64,000 bases of DNA from Ruegeria lacuscaerulensis. GTDB lineage: Bacteria > Pseudomonadota > Alphaproteobacteria > Rhodobacterales > Rhodobacteraceae. The notes beneath the pieces are model-generated. The model saw nothing but the letters and a program-made list of their open reading frames with translations, was not told the origin of the DNA and did no database searches. Positions 27,953-36,757 of this stretch are shown here, in pieces (positions within the stretch are counted from its first letter, which is position 1; each line of letters starts with the position of its first letter). The DNA lies in the NCBI RefSeq assembly GCF_013031245.1, contig NZ_WPZL01000003.1:62001-126000 (forward strand), read 5' to 3'. The position numbers were made by a program, and so were the translations under genes.

Positions 27953-29164
27953 ATGGCAGCACTTACACCAATATCCCGCAAACCGTTGTCAATGGTTCTT
28001 CCATCGGTCGCAATCGCCGGAGGTTTTGTCGGCATGTTCGTCGGGGCCGGGCAGGGCAGTGTCCTGCTGGGCATCCTTGTTGGCGCGGCGCTTATGGCGC
28101 TGCTGGCCTGGGTTTATATTACGGTGCTCGACAATGAGCGTGTGGCACGCTGGATCACAATATTGGGTCTGGGCGCAATTGGCTTGATCTTCGCGGGGTT
28201 CACCGGATTGATTGTCGGTTTGCTGGCCGGGTGGTTCTTTGCCTTCTTTATCTTCTGGCTGTACGAGGGGCGTTATCGGCAAAGACTGCTGCCTTACATG
28301 ACGAGCGGTCAGGTGTTCTGGCACTACGCGTTCCGGGTGATCTGTGGTGCGATCTTCGTCTTCCTGATCACACCTATCCTTGTGGTTCTGCCGCTGTCCT
28401 TTAACGCGCAGGATTTCTTTACTTTCACACCCGAGATGCTGCGTTTGGACCCCGAGGGGTATTCGCTGAAGCACTATCGCGACTTCTTCACCAACAATGA
28501 ATGGCAGCGCAGCTTTAAGAACTCGCTGATCATTGCGCCGATTGCGACGATCATCTCGGTTTCGCTTGGGACATTGGCAGCTATTGGTCTGAGCCAATCC
28601 CACGTACCGGGGCGCCGGGCAATTATGGGCGTCCTGATCTCGCCGATGATCGTTCCCCTGATCATTTCCGCCACGGGTATGTTCTTTTTCTACAGCGACA
28701 TTGGCCGATTCCTTGAGGGAACGCTGGGCATGGACAAGAACTTTGTCGGCTATATCAAAGTCATCCTCGCCCACGCGGTCCTGGGGATTCCCTTCGTGAT
28801 CATCACGGTGACGGCGACGCTGGTCGGATTTGACCAATCGCTAACGCGGGCGGCGGCGAACATGGGGGCGGGTCCGGTGCGGACGTTCTTCAAAATCCAG
28901 ATGCCGCTGATCTTGCCGGGTGTGATCTCGGGCGGATTGTTCGCCTTTATCACTTCGTTTGACGAAGTTGTGGTGGTTTTGTTTGTCGGCTCTGCAAGTC
29001 AGAAAACGCTTCCGTGGCAGATGTTTACCGGCCTTCGTGAGCAGATCAGTCCGACCATTCTGGCGGTTGCAACCATCCTTGTGGTGATCTCGATTGCGCT
29101 GCTGACCACGGTTGAACTGCTGCGGCGGCGGTCTGAACGCCTGCGCGGGCTCAGCCCATCTTGA
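27953..29164 (+). CDS. Polyamine-type ABC transporter permease, second subunit
   Basis: A 403-residue PotC-class permease. It has about 110 extra N-terminal residues carrying three to four hydrophobic helices (near 15-33, 38-55, 63-82 and 85-105) before the ordinary six-helix core. The EAA loop reads LTRAAANMGAGPVRTFFKIQMPLILPG. It starts five bases after the first permease stop. The extra helices, like the insert in its partner, mark this as an unusual subtype of the importer. Confidence 0.9.
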   Translation: MAALTPISRKPLSMVLPSVAIAGGFVGMFVGAGQGSVLLGILVGAALMALLAWVYITVLDNERVARWITILGLGAIGLIFAGFTGLIVGLLAGWFFAFFIFWLYEGRYRQRLLPYMTSGQVFWHYAFRVICGAIFVFLITPILVVLPLSFNAQDFFTFTPEMLRLDPEGYSLKHYRDFFTNNEWQRSFKNSLIIAPIATIISVSLGTLAAIGLSQSHVPGRRAIMGVLISPMIVPLIISATGMFFFYSDIGRFLEGTLGMDKNFVGYIKVILAHAVLGIPFVIITVTATLVGFDQSLTRAAANMGAGPVRTFFKIQMPLILPGVISGGLFAFITSFDEVVVVLFVGSASQKTLPWQMFTGLREQISPTILAVATILVVISIALLTTVELLRRRSERLRGLSPS

Positions 29165-29194
29165 CGCGACTCAAAAGCTGATTTAGCGATTTCA

Positions 29195-29313
29195 CCATGC
29201 ACCCCGGTCGCGATGGCGTCGTGACGATACGCGGGGTGCATGGCTCTCGGTTCCCGAGGCCGCTTGTCCTGAACGCCGGGACTTGTGGCCGGGCGTTGCC
29301 TGTCCGGCATTCA
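29195..29313 (+). promoter_or_regulatory. Structured spacer upstream of the creatinase gene
   Basis: The 161-base gap before creatinase contains three successive inverted repeats. The first is a perfect 12-bp pair, CCATGCACCCCG (29195-29206) with CGGGGTGCATGG (29232-29243), with a 25-base loop. The second is a short CTCGG/CCGAG stem (29246-29258). The third is a 9-of-10 pair, 29270-29279 with 29304-29313, whose right arm reaches the AGGAG ribosome site of the creatinase gene. Regulation of translation or processing is inference. Confidence 0.45.
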
Positions 29314-29325
29314 GGAGAGACCAAG

Positions 29326-30546
29326 ATGACTGACCTAACCAACCGCCCCGAGTTCTTTACCTGCCATAACGGTGACAAGGCGCCTTTGCCGTTCAGCAAA
29401 GCGGAATATGATCGCCGCCTTGCCAGTCTGCGCGCGACCATGGCGGCGCGGGATATTCCGGCAGTTCTGCTGACGTCGATGCACAACATCGCCTACTATT
29501 CGGGCTTTCTGTATTGCTCGTTTGGCCGTCCTTACGGCTGCGTGGTGACGCAAGATGCATGCACGACAGTTTCGGCAAATATCGATGCCGGGCAGCCGTG
29601 GCGGCGTTCGGTGGAAGAGAACGTGATCTACACCGACTGGAAGCGCAACAACTACTGGCGCGCTGTTGCCGAGCTTGTCGGGCCTGCCCGTAGGATTGGC
29701 ATCGAAGGCGACCACATGACCCTGGCCATGCGTGATACGGCTCTGGACATGCTGGGAGGCCCTGAGTTGGTGGACGTTGCGCCAGACACGATGGCCGCGC
29801 GCATGGTGAAGTCCGCAGAAGAGATCGAATTGATCAAGGGCGGTGCACGTACCGCGGATGTGGGCGGCGCCGCCATTCACGCCGCGATCCGCGAAGGCGC
29901 GACCGAGATCGAGATTGCCATGGCCGGACGTGACGCGATGGAGGCCGAAATCGCGCGTGCCTACCCGGATGCCGAATACCGTGACACATGGGTCTGGTTC
30001 CAGTCGGGACTGAACACCGACGGCGCGCATAACCCGGTCACCAAGCGTGCGCTGGAAAAGGGCGATATCCTGTCGCTGAACACCTTCCCGATGATCTCGG
30101 GCTATTACACCGCGCTGGAACGCACCCTGTTCCTGGGCGAGCCCGACGCAGAAAGCCTGCGCATCTGGAAAGCCAACGTCGCGGCGCACGAGCTGGGCCT
30201 GAGCCTGATCAAACCCGGCGCGACTTGCTCGGGAATCTGCGAAGAGATCAACCGTTTCTTCGCCGATGAGGGCCTGCTGCAATACCGCTCGTTTGGCTAC
30301 GGCCACTCTTTCGGTATTCTCAGCCACTACTACGGTCGCGAAGCCGGTCTCGAACTGCGCGAGGATATCGACACGGTTTTGGAGCCTGGCATGGTCGTCT
30401 CGATCGAGCCCATGCTTTGGATCCCCGAGGGTCAAAAAGGCGCCGGCGGCTATCGCGAGCATGACATTCTCGTCGTCGAAGAAGACGGTGCCGAGAACAT
30501 CACCGGCTTCCCCTATGGTCCGGAACACAACACGATCAGCGTGTAA
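29326..30546 (+). CDS. Creatinase (creatine amidinohydrolase)
   Basis: Hydrolyses creatine to sarcosine and urea. The 406-residue protein matches the Pseudomonas creatinase I remember over nearly its whole length: FLYCSFGRPYG, SANIDAGQPWRR, VIYTDWKRNNY, TWVWFQSGLNTDGAHNP with the catalytic His (235), YYTALERTLFLG, FGYGHSFGILSHYYGREAG and GGYREHDILVV. Unlike the M24 hydrolase upstream, the metal-ligand Asp pair is replaced (LSLNTFPMISGYYT), as expected for the metal-free creatinase branch. The start at 29326 follows AGGAGAG. It directly follows the ABC importer, so import and hydrolysis of creatine or a related guanidino acid is the likely pathway. Confidence 0.9.
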   Translation: MTDLTNRPEFFTCHNGDKAPLPFSKAEYDRRLASLRATMAARDIPAVLLTSMHNIAYYSGFLYCSFGRPYGCVVTQDACTTVSANIDAGQPWRRSVEENVIYTDWKRNNYWRAVAELVGPARRIGIEGDHMTLAMRDTALDMLGGPELVDVAPDTMAARMVKSAEEIELIKGGARTADVGGAAIHAAIREGATEIEIAMAGRDAMEAEIARAYPDAEYRDTWVWFQSGLNTDGAHNPVTKRALEKGDILSLNTFPMISGYYTALERTLFLGEPDAESLRIWKANVAAHELGLSLIKPGATCSGICEEINRFFADEGLLQYRSFGYGHSFGILSHYYGREAGLELREDIDTVLEPGMVVSIEPMLWIPEGQKGAGGYREHDILVVEEDGAENITGFPYGPEHNTISV

Positions 30547-30560
30547 ATCATTGTTAGTAT

Positions 30561-30588
30561 AGCAAGAAGGGCGCTGGCCCTTCTTGCT
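30561..30588 (+). terminator. Hairpin after the creatinase gene, probable terminator
   Basis: A perfect 12-bp stem (AGCAAGAAGGGC at 30561-30572 with GCCCTTCTTGCT at 30577-30588) with a 4-base loop, 14 bases after the stop. A T-run follows only about ten bases later, so termination may be imperfect. Confidence 0.65.
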
Positions 30589-30780
30589 CGCAGGCTCTTT
30601 TTAAGCGCATGGAAGATGAAGCTGAAGAAATTCAACTGATCCAGGGCAACCAAAATCTGTGCGCGTTCCGAAGATCGCAAATCGGGGCTACTTCGGCAAG
30701 GTTGTTCCCGGCGGTCTGCAAGGGCTTGATTGTCCGGTTCAGCGATGCGTATCTGGCCTGAGCGTTGGAAAGGACAAACT

Positions 30781-31623
30781 GTGGGACATCACGAATTGCC
30801 ATCGGGAACGGGTGTCTTCTACATAAATCTGGACCGCGTGCCCGAGCGAAAGGCGTTTATGGACAGTCAGTTCATCCATGCCCGACTGCGTGGTGCGAAA
30901 CGCTTCAGCGCAATTGACGCTCAGCAACCGAGGGCACTGGACGGCAATGGGTACGTTCCCGGAACCGGTAGCCGGTGGGGGCTGAGACAAAGCGAGATCG
31001 CCTGTTTTGAAAGCCATCGCGCCGTATGGCAGGCCGCGGTTGATCAGGATTTGAAAGCAGTCGCGGTATTCGAAGATGACGTGGAAATGTCTGCTCAGGC
31101 GGGTGCTGTCATCGCGGCCCTACTAGAGCACGGAACCGGGTTTGATTTCGTCAAGCTTGATTACTCTCCACGATCCCTGAGGTTCGGGCCTGAAACTGTA
31201 TTTGCAGGTGTAAACGTCAGGCCGATGTTGGAGATGGCGCCCAGCGCGGCCGCATACATCCTTTCTCGAGACGCCTGTCGCAAACTGTTGTCCTGGTCGG
31301 AACAGTATTCAGATCACCTGGACGATTTCGTTTCAATTCCACGTCCGGACTGGCATATGTATCAGTGTTTTCCGGCGGTCGGGGTTCAGATGGTTTGGTC
31401 GAAACAGCAAGATCAGATCAGCGAGCCTGTGAAGGTCAGTGAACGTTCGCAGGACAAGAAGACCAACAGCGGTCTGGACAAAGGTCCGCTGTGGTTCCGC
31501 GCCAGACGAGAACTACAGGCCGCCTGTCGCAAGTTGTATTGGCGCGCGGGCGGGCAGGCGCGTTTGTTAGAGCAGGGTGGTTACGCAGGATTCATACCCT
31601 GTACTGATGACCTGAGTGTTTGA
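30781..31623 (+). CDS. Glycosyltransferase family 25 (LPS-type) protein
   Basis: A 280-residue GT25 enzyme of the kind that adds galactose or similar sugars in LPS. It has the family opening VFYINLDRVPERKAFMD, the segment SEIACFESHRAVWQ and the metal/donor-site VFEDDVEM. The GTG at 30781 is preceded by GGAAAGGA at good spacing; in-frame ATG 30745 and TTG 30730 lack a ribosome site. It stands alone between two terminator-like or promoter regions, separate from the gtr cassette. Confidence 0.83.
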   Translation: MGHHELPSGTGVFYINLDRVPERKAFMDSQFIHARLRGAKRFSAIDAQQPRALDGNGYVPGTGSRWGLRQSEIACFESHRAVWQAAVDQDLKAVAVFEDDVEMSAQAGAVIAALLEHGTGFDFVKLDYSPRSLRFGPETVFAGVNVRPMLEMAPSAAAYILSRDACRKLLSWSEQYSDHLDDFVSIPRPDWHMYQCFPAVGVQMVWSKQQDQISEPVKVSERSQDKKTNSGLDKGPLWFRARRELQAACRKLYWRAGGQARLLEQGGYAGFIPCTDDLSV

Positions 31624-31687
31624 AGCTGTCGGATTGACCAAAATACGTACTCTACCAGCCCCGGTTCGCCCGAAATCCTCATAACCG

Positions 31688-31714
31688 TTAACAAAACTGT
31701 CATATTGATATAAT
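31688..31714 (+). promoter_or_regulatory. Candidate sigma-70-type promoter of the globin-cyclase operon
   Basis: TTAACA (31688-31693) and a perfect TATAAT (31709-31714) with a 15-base spacer, one or two bases shorter than ideal. Transcription would begin near 31721. This puts the GTG at 31721 at the very 5' end and favours a GTG about 33 bases further on as the globin start. Confidence 0.5.
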
Positions 31715-31753
31715 CTTGCAGTGTTGTTTGTGGTTAATGCTTGGGTGTGCGGT

Positions 31754-32122
31754 GTGGGTCAGACAATTTACGAAAAATACGGCGGATTCAAAACGATCAG
31801 CCGCATTGTTATTACGTTCTACGAAATGGCGTTGGACTCTGATCAGATCGGGGGCCATTTCGAAGACATAGACATGCCGCGCTTGATTGACCATCAAACA
31901 AAATTTGTTTCGTCACTGGTGGGTGGTCCCGCGTCTTTCAGCGACGAGAGAATAGAGGCGGTACACCGGAATCTGAATATCACCCATGCTGACTTTGATG
32001 AGATGGCCGAGTTGTTTGGCGAAGCTCTGGCCATGCACGGAATGGAGGACGGGCATATCAAGATTGCCCTGGAAGCCATTGAATCAAAACGTGCAATCAT
32101 TGTCGCACGTGACGCCGCATGA
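31754..32122 (+). CDS. Truncated haemoglobin (group I-like), coupled to adenylate cyclase
   Basis: A small 2-over-2 globin of about 122 residues that would bind haem and a gas ligand (O2, NO or CO). It shows the family start TIYEKYGGFKTI, the Phe-Tyr pair in ITFYEMAL (Tyr23, position B10), the E-helix-like HQTKFVSSLVGG, and the proximal-His segment EAVHRNLNITHADFD (His71, F8). The start is uncertain: GTG at 31754 gives a family-like N-terminus, while GTG at 31721 extends it by 11 residues. The stop overlaps the cyclase start (ATGA), so the two proteins are made in a coupled way. Confidence 0.82.
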   Translation: MGQTIYEKYGGFKTISRIVITFYEMALDSDQIGGHFEDIDMPRLIDHQTKFVSSLVGGPASFSDERIEAVHRNLNITHADFDEMAELFGEALAMHGMEDGHIKIALEAIESKRAIIVARDAA

Positions 32123-33177
32123 GCATTCTGGCCATAAACGAACAACTGTTGCGCGCGATTGGCGTCGGGGTCGCTGTCGTGCGCGCCTCAGATTTGACCT
32201 TTGTGTTTCACAACGGACCGTTCGCCGAATGGTTCGGCGTACCGAACGACGGCCAGACATTGCTGGACTTGCTCCCGGCGCTTGACCCACTTGAACTGGA
32301 GGACGTGAAGCAATCGGGCCTGCGATACTCCGTCGAGCTGCAGATCAAGCCGAAACGCAGAACCCTGATCTTCGCGACTGCAGTGTCGTTGGCCAATGGG
32401 CTGTCCGAACAAGTTCTGGTCGTCGAGTGCCAGAACATCACGCGTATCCGCGAGCTTGAAAGCATGATCGACAGCTATTCGACCATGGTTGAGCGCAACA
32501 CGCGTGAATTGGAGCGTGAAAAAGAGCGGGTTGAAAGGCTGTTGCTGAACCTGATGCCGCGGGCCGTATACGAGGAATTCAAGACCTTTGGGGTCGTCAC
32601 TCCGCAACTTTATGAGCAGGTTTCGGTCGTGATGCTGGACTTTGTGGGATTCACGGACTTTGCGGCCAAGGCGGACCCAACCGTCACGCTGAGCGAGTTA
32701 AATGACATCTTCACGGCCTTTGACAGGATCGTCGAACAATTCGGATGTGAGAGGATCAAGACGATTGGTGATGCTTACTTGGCAGTTTCAGGTATGCCGG
32801 ATCCAACTCCGGATCATGCGACGGCAGTGGCGCATTGTGCGGTTCGTTTCTTGCGGTATCTGGAGCGGCGCAACGAAAGTCATCCGCATAAATGGGAGGC
32901 TCGGATCGGGTTGGGCATGGGCCCCGCTGTGGGGTCTGTCGTAGGCATTCAGAAATACGTCTATGATGTATTCGGTCCCGCCGTGAACATCGCTTCACGG
33001 CTGCAAGTCTTTGCAAATCCAATGAATATTGTTGCCCCGGAAGAGATGAAATTTGCCCTGATCGATGAATTTCAGGTCTCGGATCTGGGGAAGGTAGACA
33101 TCAAGGGTATGGGTGAAATGGAACTTATCAACGTCACCTCAGGGCTAAGCATGCCGCGGCCCAGAACTGTGTTCTGA
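32119..33177 (+). CDS. Class III adenylate cyclase with PAS-like N-terminus and signalling helix
   Basis: A 352-residue soluble nucleotide cyclase. Residues 10-105 look PAS-like. A charged coiled coil (about 110-145, ending EREKERVERLLLNLMP) resembles the linker of soluble guanylate cyclases. The catalytic domain follows. Metal-binding Asp174 (VMLDFVGFTD) and Asp218 (KTIGDAYLAV) are present, as are transition-state Asn290 and Arg294 (VNIASRL). The substrate positions are Lys214 and Asp283 (VYDVFG), the adenine-selective pair, so cAMP is the predicted product. It is translationally coupled to the truncated globin upstream, which may be its haem sensor subunit. Confidence 0.88.
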   Translation: MSILAINEQLLRAIGVGVAVVRASDLTFVFHNGPFAEWFGVPNDGQTLLDLLPALDPLELEDVKQSGLRYSVELQIKPKRRTLIFATAVSLANGLSEQVLVVECQNITRIRELESMIDSYSTMVERNTRELEREKERVERLLLNLMPRAVYEEFKTFGVVTPQLYEQVSVVMLDFVGFTDFAAKADPTVTLSELNDIFTAFDRIVEQFGCERIKTIGDAYLAVSGMPDPTPDHATAVAHCAVRFLRYLERRNESHPHKWEARIGLGMGPAVGSVVGIQKYVYDVFGPAVNIASRLQVFANPMNIVAPEEMKFALIDEFQVSDLGKVDIKGMGEMELINVTSGLSMPRPRTVF

Positions 33178-33183
33178 CACCCG

Positions 33184-33798
33184 TCAGTCGTCCTGGGGCA
33201 CCAGTCCCAGCCCTCTCAGATAGATGCCGATACCTGTTTCCAGCAATTCCTCGGGCGGGAAGGGTGAACTTGCACCAGTATTTCGCGCAAAGAGTTCCAC
33301 CACGCCATGGCTCATGGCCCAGATATGGGCGCTGAACATGGACGCGGGCGGCCGCTTTTCCGGGGGAATGTGTTGAGACAGATCGGCTGCGGCTTTTTCG
33401 AGCACGCTTTTGGCACGGTTCGCGGCCAACGACAGTTCCGGCGTCCGATTGACGGAAATCCCGCTTTCGAACATGGCGATATAGTGGCCGGGGTGCTTGC
33501 GCGCGAAGGCCAGATAGGCGCGACCGGTCGCCTCGAAAGCCGCCAGCGCCGAAGGCTGACCCTTGTCATATGCGTATTGCATCAGGTCCGCGAACATCTC
33601 GAACCCCTGGCGGGCCGCTTCGGCAATCAGATCCTCACGTCCATGAAAATGTCTATAGACCGCGGCGGGGGTGACCCCAGCGGTTTTTGCGGCCTCGGAC
33701 AATGTAAAACCCGTTGGACCTTTTTCTTCGATCAAAGACAGCGCGGCCTCAATAAGAGCCTGCTTCAGGTTGCCGTGATGATACCCGCGTTTCGTCAT
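33184..33798 (-). CDS. TetR family transcriptional regulator
   Basis: A 204-residue repressor. The N-terminal helix-turn-helix reads LIEEKGPTGFTLSEAAKTAGVTPAAVYRHFHGREDLI (about residues 22-58), followed by a ligand-binding helical domain with the TetR_C-like block ending GLGLVPQDD. It converges with the cyclase gene, six bases apart, and is the last gene of the leftward run beginning at 38.6 kb. Target and inducer are unknown. Confidence 0.9.
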   Translation of the reverse strand: MTKRGYHHGNLKQALIEAALSLIEEKGPTGFTLSEAAKTAGVTPAAVYRHFHGREDLIAEAARQGFEMFADLMQYAYDKGQPSALAAFEATGRAYLAFARKHPGHYIAMFESGISVNRTPELSLAANRAKSVLEKAAADLSQHIPPEKRPPASMFSAHIWAMSHGVVELFARNTGASSPFPPEELLETGIGIYLRGLGLVPQDD

Positions 33799-33903
33799 CC
33801 CTGTGTCAGGTGCCTTTGCTGTTTAAGCTCTGGGAATTCATGACATAATCTGCGTACAAGCGTTCGTCCAACACCCATCACGACTTTAGCCCTGCAATTT
33901 CCA

Positions 33904-34773
33904 TCATGCGTCCCAGATTTCCGGCCCACCGCAGATTTTTGGATCGTTCTCGCCGATCGCCTTTTCGTCCTTCTCGTCATAGTCCAGAGCATGCAGAACA
34001 GTTCGAATGGCTGCCAGACGGGCGCGTTTCTTGTCGTCCGATCTCACAATGGTCCAGGGGCAATGTTCCGATTGGCTGCGGGTCAGGGTTTCCGAGATCG
34101 ACTGGCTGTATTCATCCCATTTGTTCAGACCCGCAACGTCAATCGGGCTGAGTTTCCATTGCTTCAGCGGGTCGGTTTCGCGAGACAGGAACCGGTTTAA
34201 CTGCTCGGCACGACCGACGTTCAGCCAAAACTTGAAAAGTACGATCCCATCGTTGACCAGACCGGTTTCCAGCGGCAATACCTGCCGGAAAAAGCGTTCA
34301 CGCTCTTCTGAAGTGCAGAAACCGAACACGTTTTCCACCACACCCCGATTATACCAACTGCGGTCAAAGAACACGATTTCACCGGCTGCTGGCAGGTGAG
34401 TGATGTAGCGCTGGAAATACCATTGGCTGCGCTCTGTGTCCGAAGGCTTGCTTAGCGCCACGTTCCGCGCGCCGCGCGGGTTAAGATTTTCGCGAAATCT
34501 CTTGATCGTACCACCTTTTCCAGCGGCATCTCGGCCTTCGAAGATAAGCGCAACGCGATGGCCGGTTTCCTTGATCCAGGACTGCATCTTGACCAGTTCA
34601 ATCTGCAGCAATTCCATTTGCTTGTCATATTCCTTACGCTTCATCCGTTCATCGTAAGGGTAGCTGGGATTCAGAATATCGCCTTTGTTTGCCTTTTCGA
34701 TGGCAGTGCGCACCTCTTTGGGGGCGTCATTGCGAAAGTACTTTTCGATGGAACCTTTTTCCGAACGGGCCAT
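33904..34773 (-). CDS. ppk2: Polyphosphate kinase 2
   Basis: Uses polyphosphate to phosphorylate nucleoside diphosphates (or the reverse). The 289-residue single-domain protein has the Walker [12 protein letters not shown] (79-88), the Walker B/lid [13 protein letters not shown] (137 onward), and KFWLNV, all typical of one-domain PPK2. Which nucleotide it prefers is not evident. It is separated from the upstream hydrolase gene by 49 bases. Confidence 0.93.
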   Translation of the reverse strand: MARSEKGSIEKYFRNDAPKEVRTAIEKANKGDILNPSYPYDERMKRKEYDKQMELLQIELVKMQSWIKETGHRVALIFEGRDAAGKGGTIKRFRENLNPRGARNVALSKPSDTERSQWYFQRYITHLPAAGEIVFFDRSWYNRGVVENVFGFCTSEERERFFRQVLPLETGLVNDGIVLFKFWLNVGRAEQLNRFLSRETDPLKQWKLSPIDVAGLNKWDEYSQSISETLTRSQSEHCPWTIVRSDDKKRARLAAIRTVLHALDYDEKDEKAIGENDPKICGGPEIWDA

Positions 34774-34822
34774 AAGCTACCTCGTCATAAAATCCATTTC
34801 CTACTATGGATTAGCCGCGGAG

Positions 34823-35773
34823 TTAACGCAAACCTGCACGTTGCGCGGCGCGGTCAATCGCTGCCGCGACCTCGGGCGCCGCGACGACCTGTGGCATATG
34901 GCCAATGCCGGGCAGCTCAATCAATTCCGCGCCGGGGATTTGTTCGATCAGGCGCTCTGAATGCCAGCCCAGACCAACTGTGGTGTCGGCCGTGCCGTGG
35001 ACGATTTCGGTCGGTACATCAATTTCGCTGTACCGGGGTTGCAACGCACGAACCTCCTCCAAAAGGTTGGCACGTTGCTTTGCGTTGGCATGCATGGAGG
35101 AGCGGCGCATTGTCAGTCCCGGGCCGAAGTGATCGGCATAACCTTCAGGGGTTGTCTGCGGGGCAAACACATCGTCCAGCACCTGTTCGGCAAACCAATC
35201 CGGTACAAATGCCGTGATCAGGGGCAGCCCCAGGGTGTTGCCGACCGGAGTTGCCGCCAGTTGATTGAACCCGTCTAGCGGTGTCTCCCACGGTATTGCC
35301 GCAGGCGCGATCAAAACCAGTGCTGAGATGTTGTCGGGTCGAGTGACTGCCCATGCAAGCGATACAGAACCGCCGTAACTTTGCCCGGCGACGATGGGCT
35401 TGTCTGCCCCCAACTGGGCGGCAGCTTTTTGCAGTATTTCCGCTTGTTGTTCAATTGTTTCCCCGTCGGGGTTAAAGCTGTCGCTGTATCCCAAGCCGGG
35501 GCGGTCAAACACGATGACGCGGAAGTTCTCAGCCAGAATTGGGGCCAGAGCGAAGGTCATGTCGCGCGTGTTGCCGCTGGAACCATGGATAAGTACGACG
35601 TCAGGGCCTGCGCCCATGACAACGGCGTGAACAGAGATGCCATCGACATCAACGATCTGACCTTCGGGTGGAAAAGCGGATTCGGCGCGCGCTTCCAGCC
35701 GCGCGGCCCGCCAGAGCGCGATACACCAGATCACCGCCATCAGAGCCAGGATTATGACACCGACGCGCACCAT
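34823..35773 (-). CDS. Membrane-anchored alpha/beta hydrolase
   Basis: A 316-residue esterase/lipase-like protein. An N-terminal membrane helix (about residues 4-21) anchors it. The fold shows the oxyanion segment LIHGSSGNTRD, nucleophile Ser132 in GQSYGG, an Asp in HGTADTTVGL and a His in GIGHMPQ, so the triad is complete. It begins six bases after the metA stop and is probably co-transcribed with it. MetX-type acyltransferases share this fold, but the sequence here is a plain hydrolase. Substrate unknown. Confidence 0.85.
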   Translation of the reverse strand: MVRVGVIILALMAVIWCIALWRAARLEARAESAFPPEGQIVDVDGISVHAVVMGAGPDVVLIHGSSGNTRDMTFALAPILAENFRVIVFDRPGLGYSDSFNPDGETIEQQAEILQKAAAQLGADKPIVAGQSYGGSVSLAWAVTRPDNISALVLIAPAAIPWETPLDGFNQLAATPVGNTLGLPLITAFVPDWFAEQVLDDVFAPQTTPEGYADHFGPGLTMRRSSMHANAKQRANLLEEVRALQPRYSEIDVPTEIVHGTADTTVGLGWHSERLIEQIPGAELIELPGIGHMPQVVAAPEVAAAIDRAAQRAGLR

Positions 35774-35779
35774 GGTATC

Positions 35780-36718
35780 TCAGGCCCTCAGGTCCGTTAT
35801 GTCCACGCCAATCCGGTTCATGTCGTACGGAGTGGTTCCGTAAATTTCACTGATCCAGTTGCCGTATAGCAAATGCGCATGGCTGCGCCATCTGTTCTGC
35901 GGCGTGCGCGTCGGATCGTCATCCGGATAATAGTTGCTGGGCACGTTGATGGGCGTGCCATTGGCGACGTCGCGATCATATTCCTGCTTCAGCGTATCGC
36001 TGTCATACTCGAAATGGTTGAAGATATAGAGCGCTCGGTGCGCCCGGTCTTCCACCAGACAAGGACCGACATCATCGCTGCCCAGCAGCGTGACAAGGCC
36101 TTCCGCGCTGTCGATCTCGTGCTGTTTCATTTCGGTCCAACGGCTGACGGGGATGACGCAATCGTCTGAAAACCCGCGCAGAAATGGCGAAGCGGGGTCT
36201 CGGTTCATATGACGGAAGCAGCCGAATGCCTTGGCTTTCAGCATATGTTTCCGAACGCCGTGGAAATGGTTGATCATCGCCATCCCGCCCCAGCAAACGC
36301 CAAAGGTCGAATGGACGTTGGTCTGGGTCCAGTCGAATACCTCGCTGATTTCGTCCCAATAGGTGACGTCATCGAACTCCAGATGTTCGATCGGGGCACC
36401 GGTTATGATCAGACCGTCGAATTTCTCGTCCTTCACCTCCTGAAAGGGGCGATAGAACTCGGCCATGTGCTCGGCAGCGGTGTTCCTTGTCCTGTGTTCG
36501 GTCATGCGGATCAGCGACAGATCGATTTGCAGCGGCGTAGCACCGATCAGACGAGCGAACTGGTTCTCGGTCTGAATCTTCTTGGGCATCAGATTCAACA
36601 AGCCGATCCGCAGGGGGCGGATGTCCTGACGCATCGCCTGATCCTCGGCCATGACCATGACGCCCTCTTTGGTGAGAACGTCAAATGCAGGCAGGTCGGA
36701 AGGGATCTTGATGGGCAT
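35780..36718 (-). CDS. metA: Homoserine O-acetyltransferase (MetA family)
   Basis: Activates homoserine for methionine synthesis. The 312-residue protein has the catalytic Cys142 in FGVCWGG and the family start [12 protein letters not shown]. At position 111 it has Glu ([10 protein letters not shown]) instead of the Gly of E. coli MetA. That residue is known to favour acetyl-CoA over succinyl-CoA, so acetyltransferase activity is predicted. The ATG at 36718 is chosen over a TTG three codons upstream. It lies 39 bases after the P-loop ATPase gene; no SAM riboswitch is visible in that gap. Confidence 0.93.
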   Translation of the reverse strand: MPIKIPSDLPAFDVLTKEGVMVMAEDQAMRQDIRPLRIGLLNLMPKKIQTENQFARLIGATPLQIDLSLIRMTEHRTRNTAAEHMAEFYRPFQEVKDEKFDGLIITGAPIEHLEFDDVTYWDEISEVFDWTQTNVHSTFGVCWGGMAMINHFHGVRKHMLKAKAFGCFRHMNRDPASPFLRGFSDDCVIPVSRWTEMKQHEIDSAEGLVTLLGSDDVGPCLVEDRAHRALYIFNHFEYDSDTLKQEYDRDVANGTPINVPSNYYPDDDPTRTPQNRWRSHAHLLYGNWISEIYGTTPYDMNRIGVDITDLRA

Positions 36719-36757
36719 CAGGTGCAAGCCTTTGGAAGAACAGTTTAAGAGCGGTAA

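Noticed and set aside
30609..30764. 51-codon frame between creatinase and the GT25 gene
   Set aside because: No ribosome site, no recognisable content and overlap with the likely leader of the GT25 gene.
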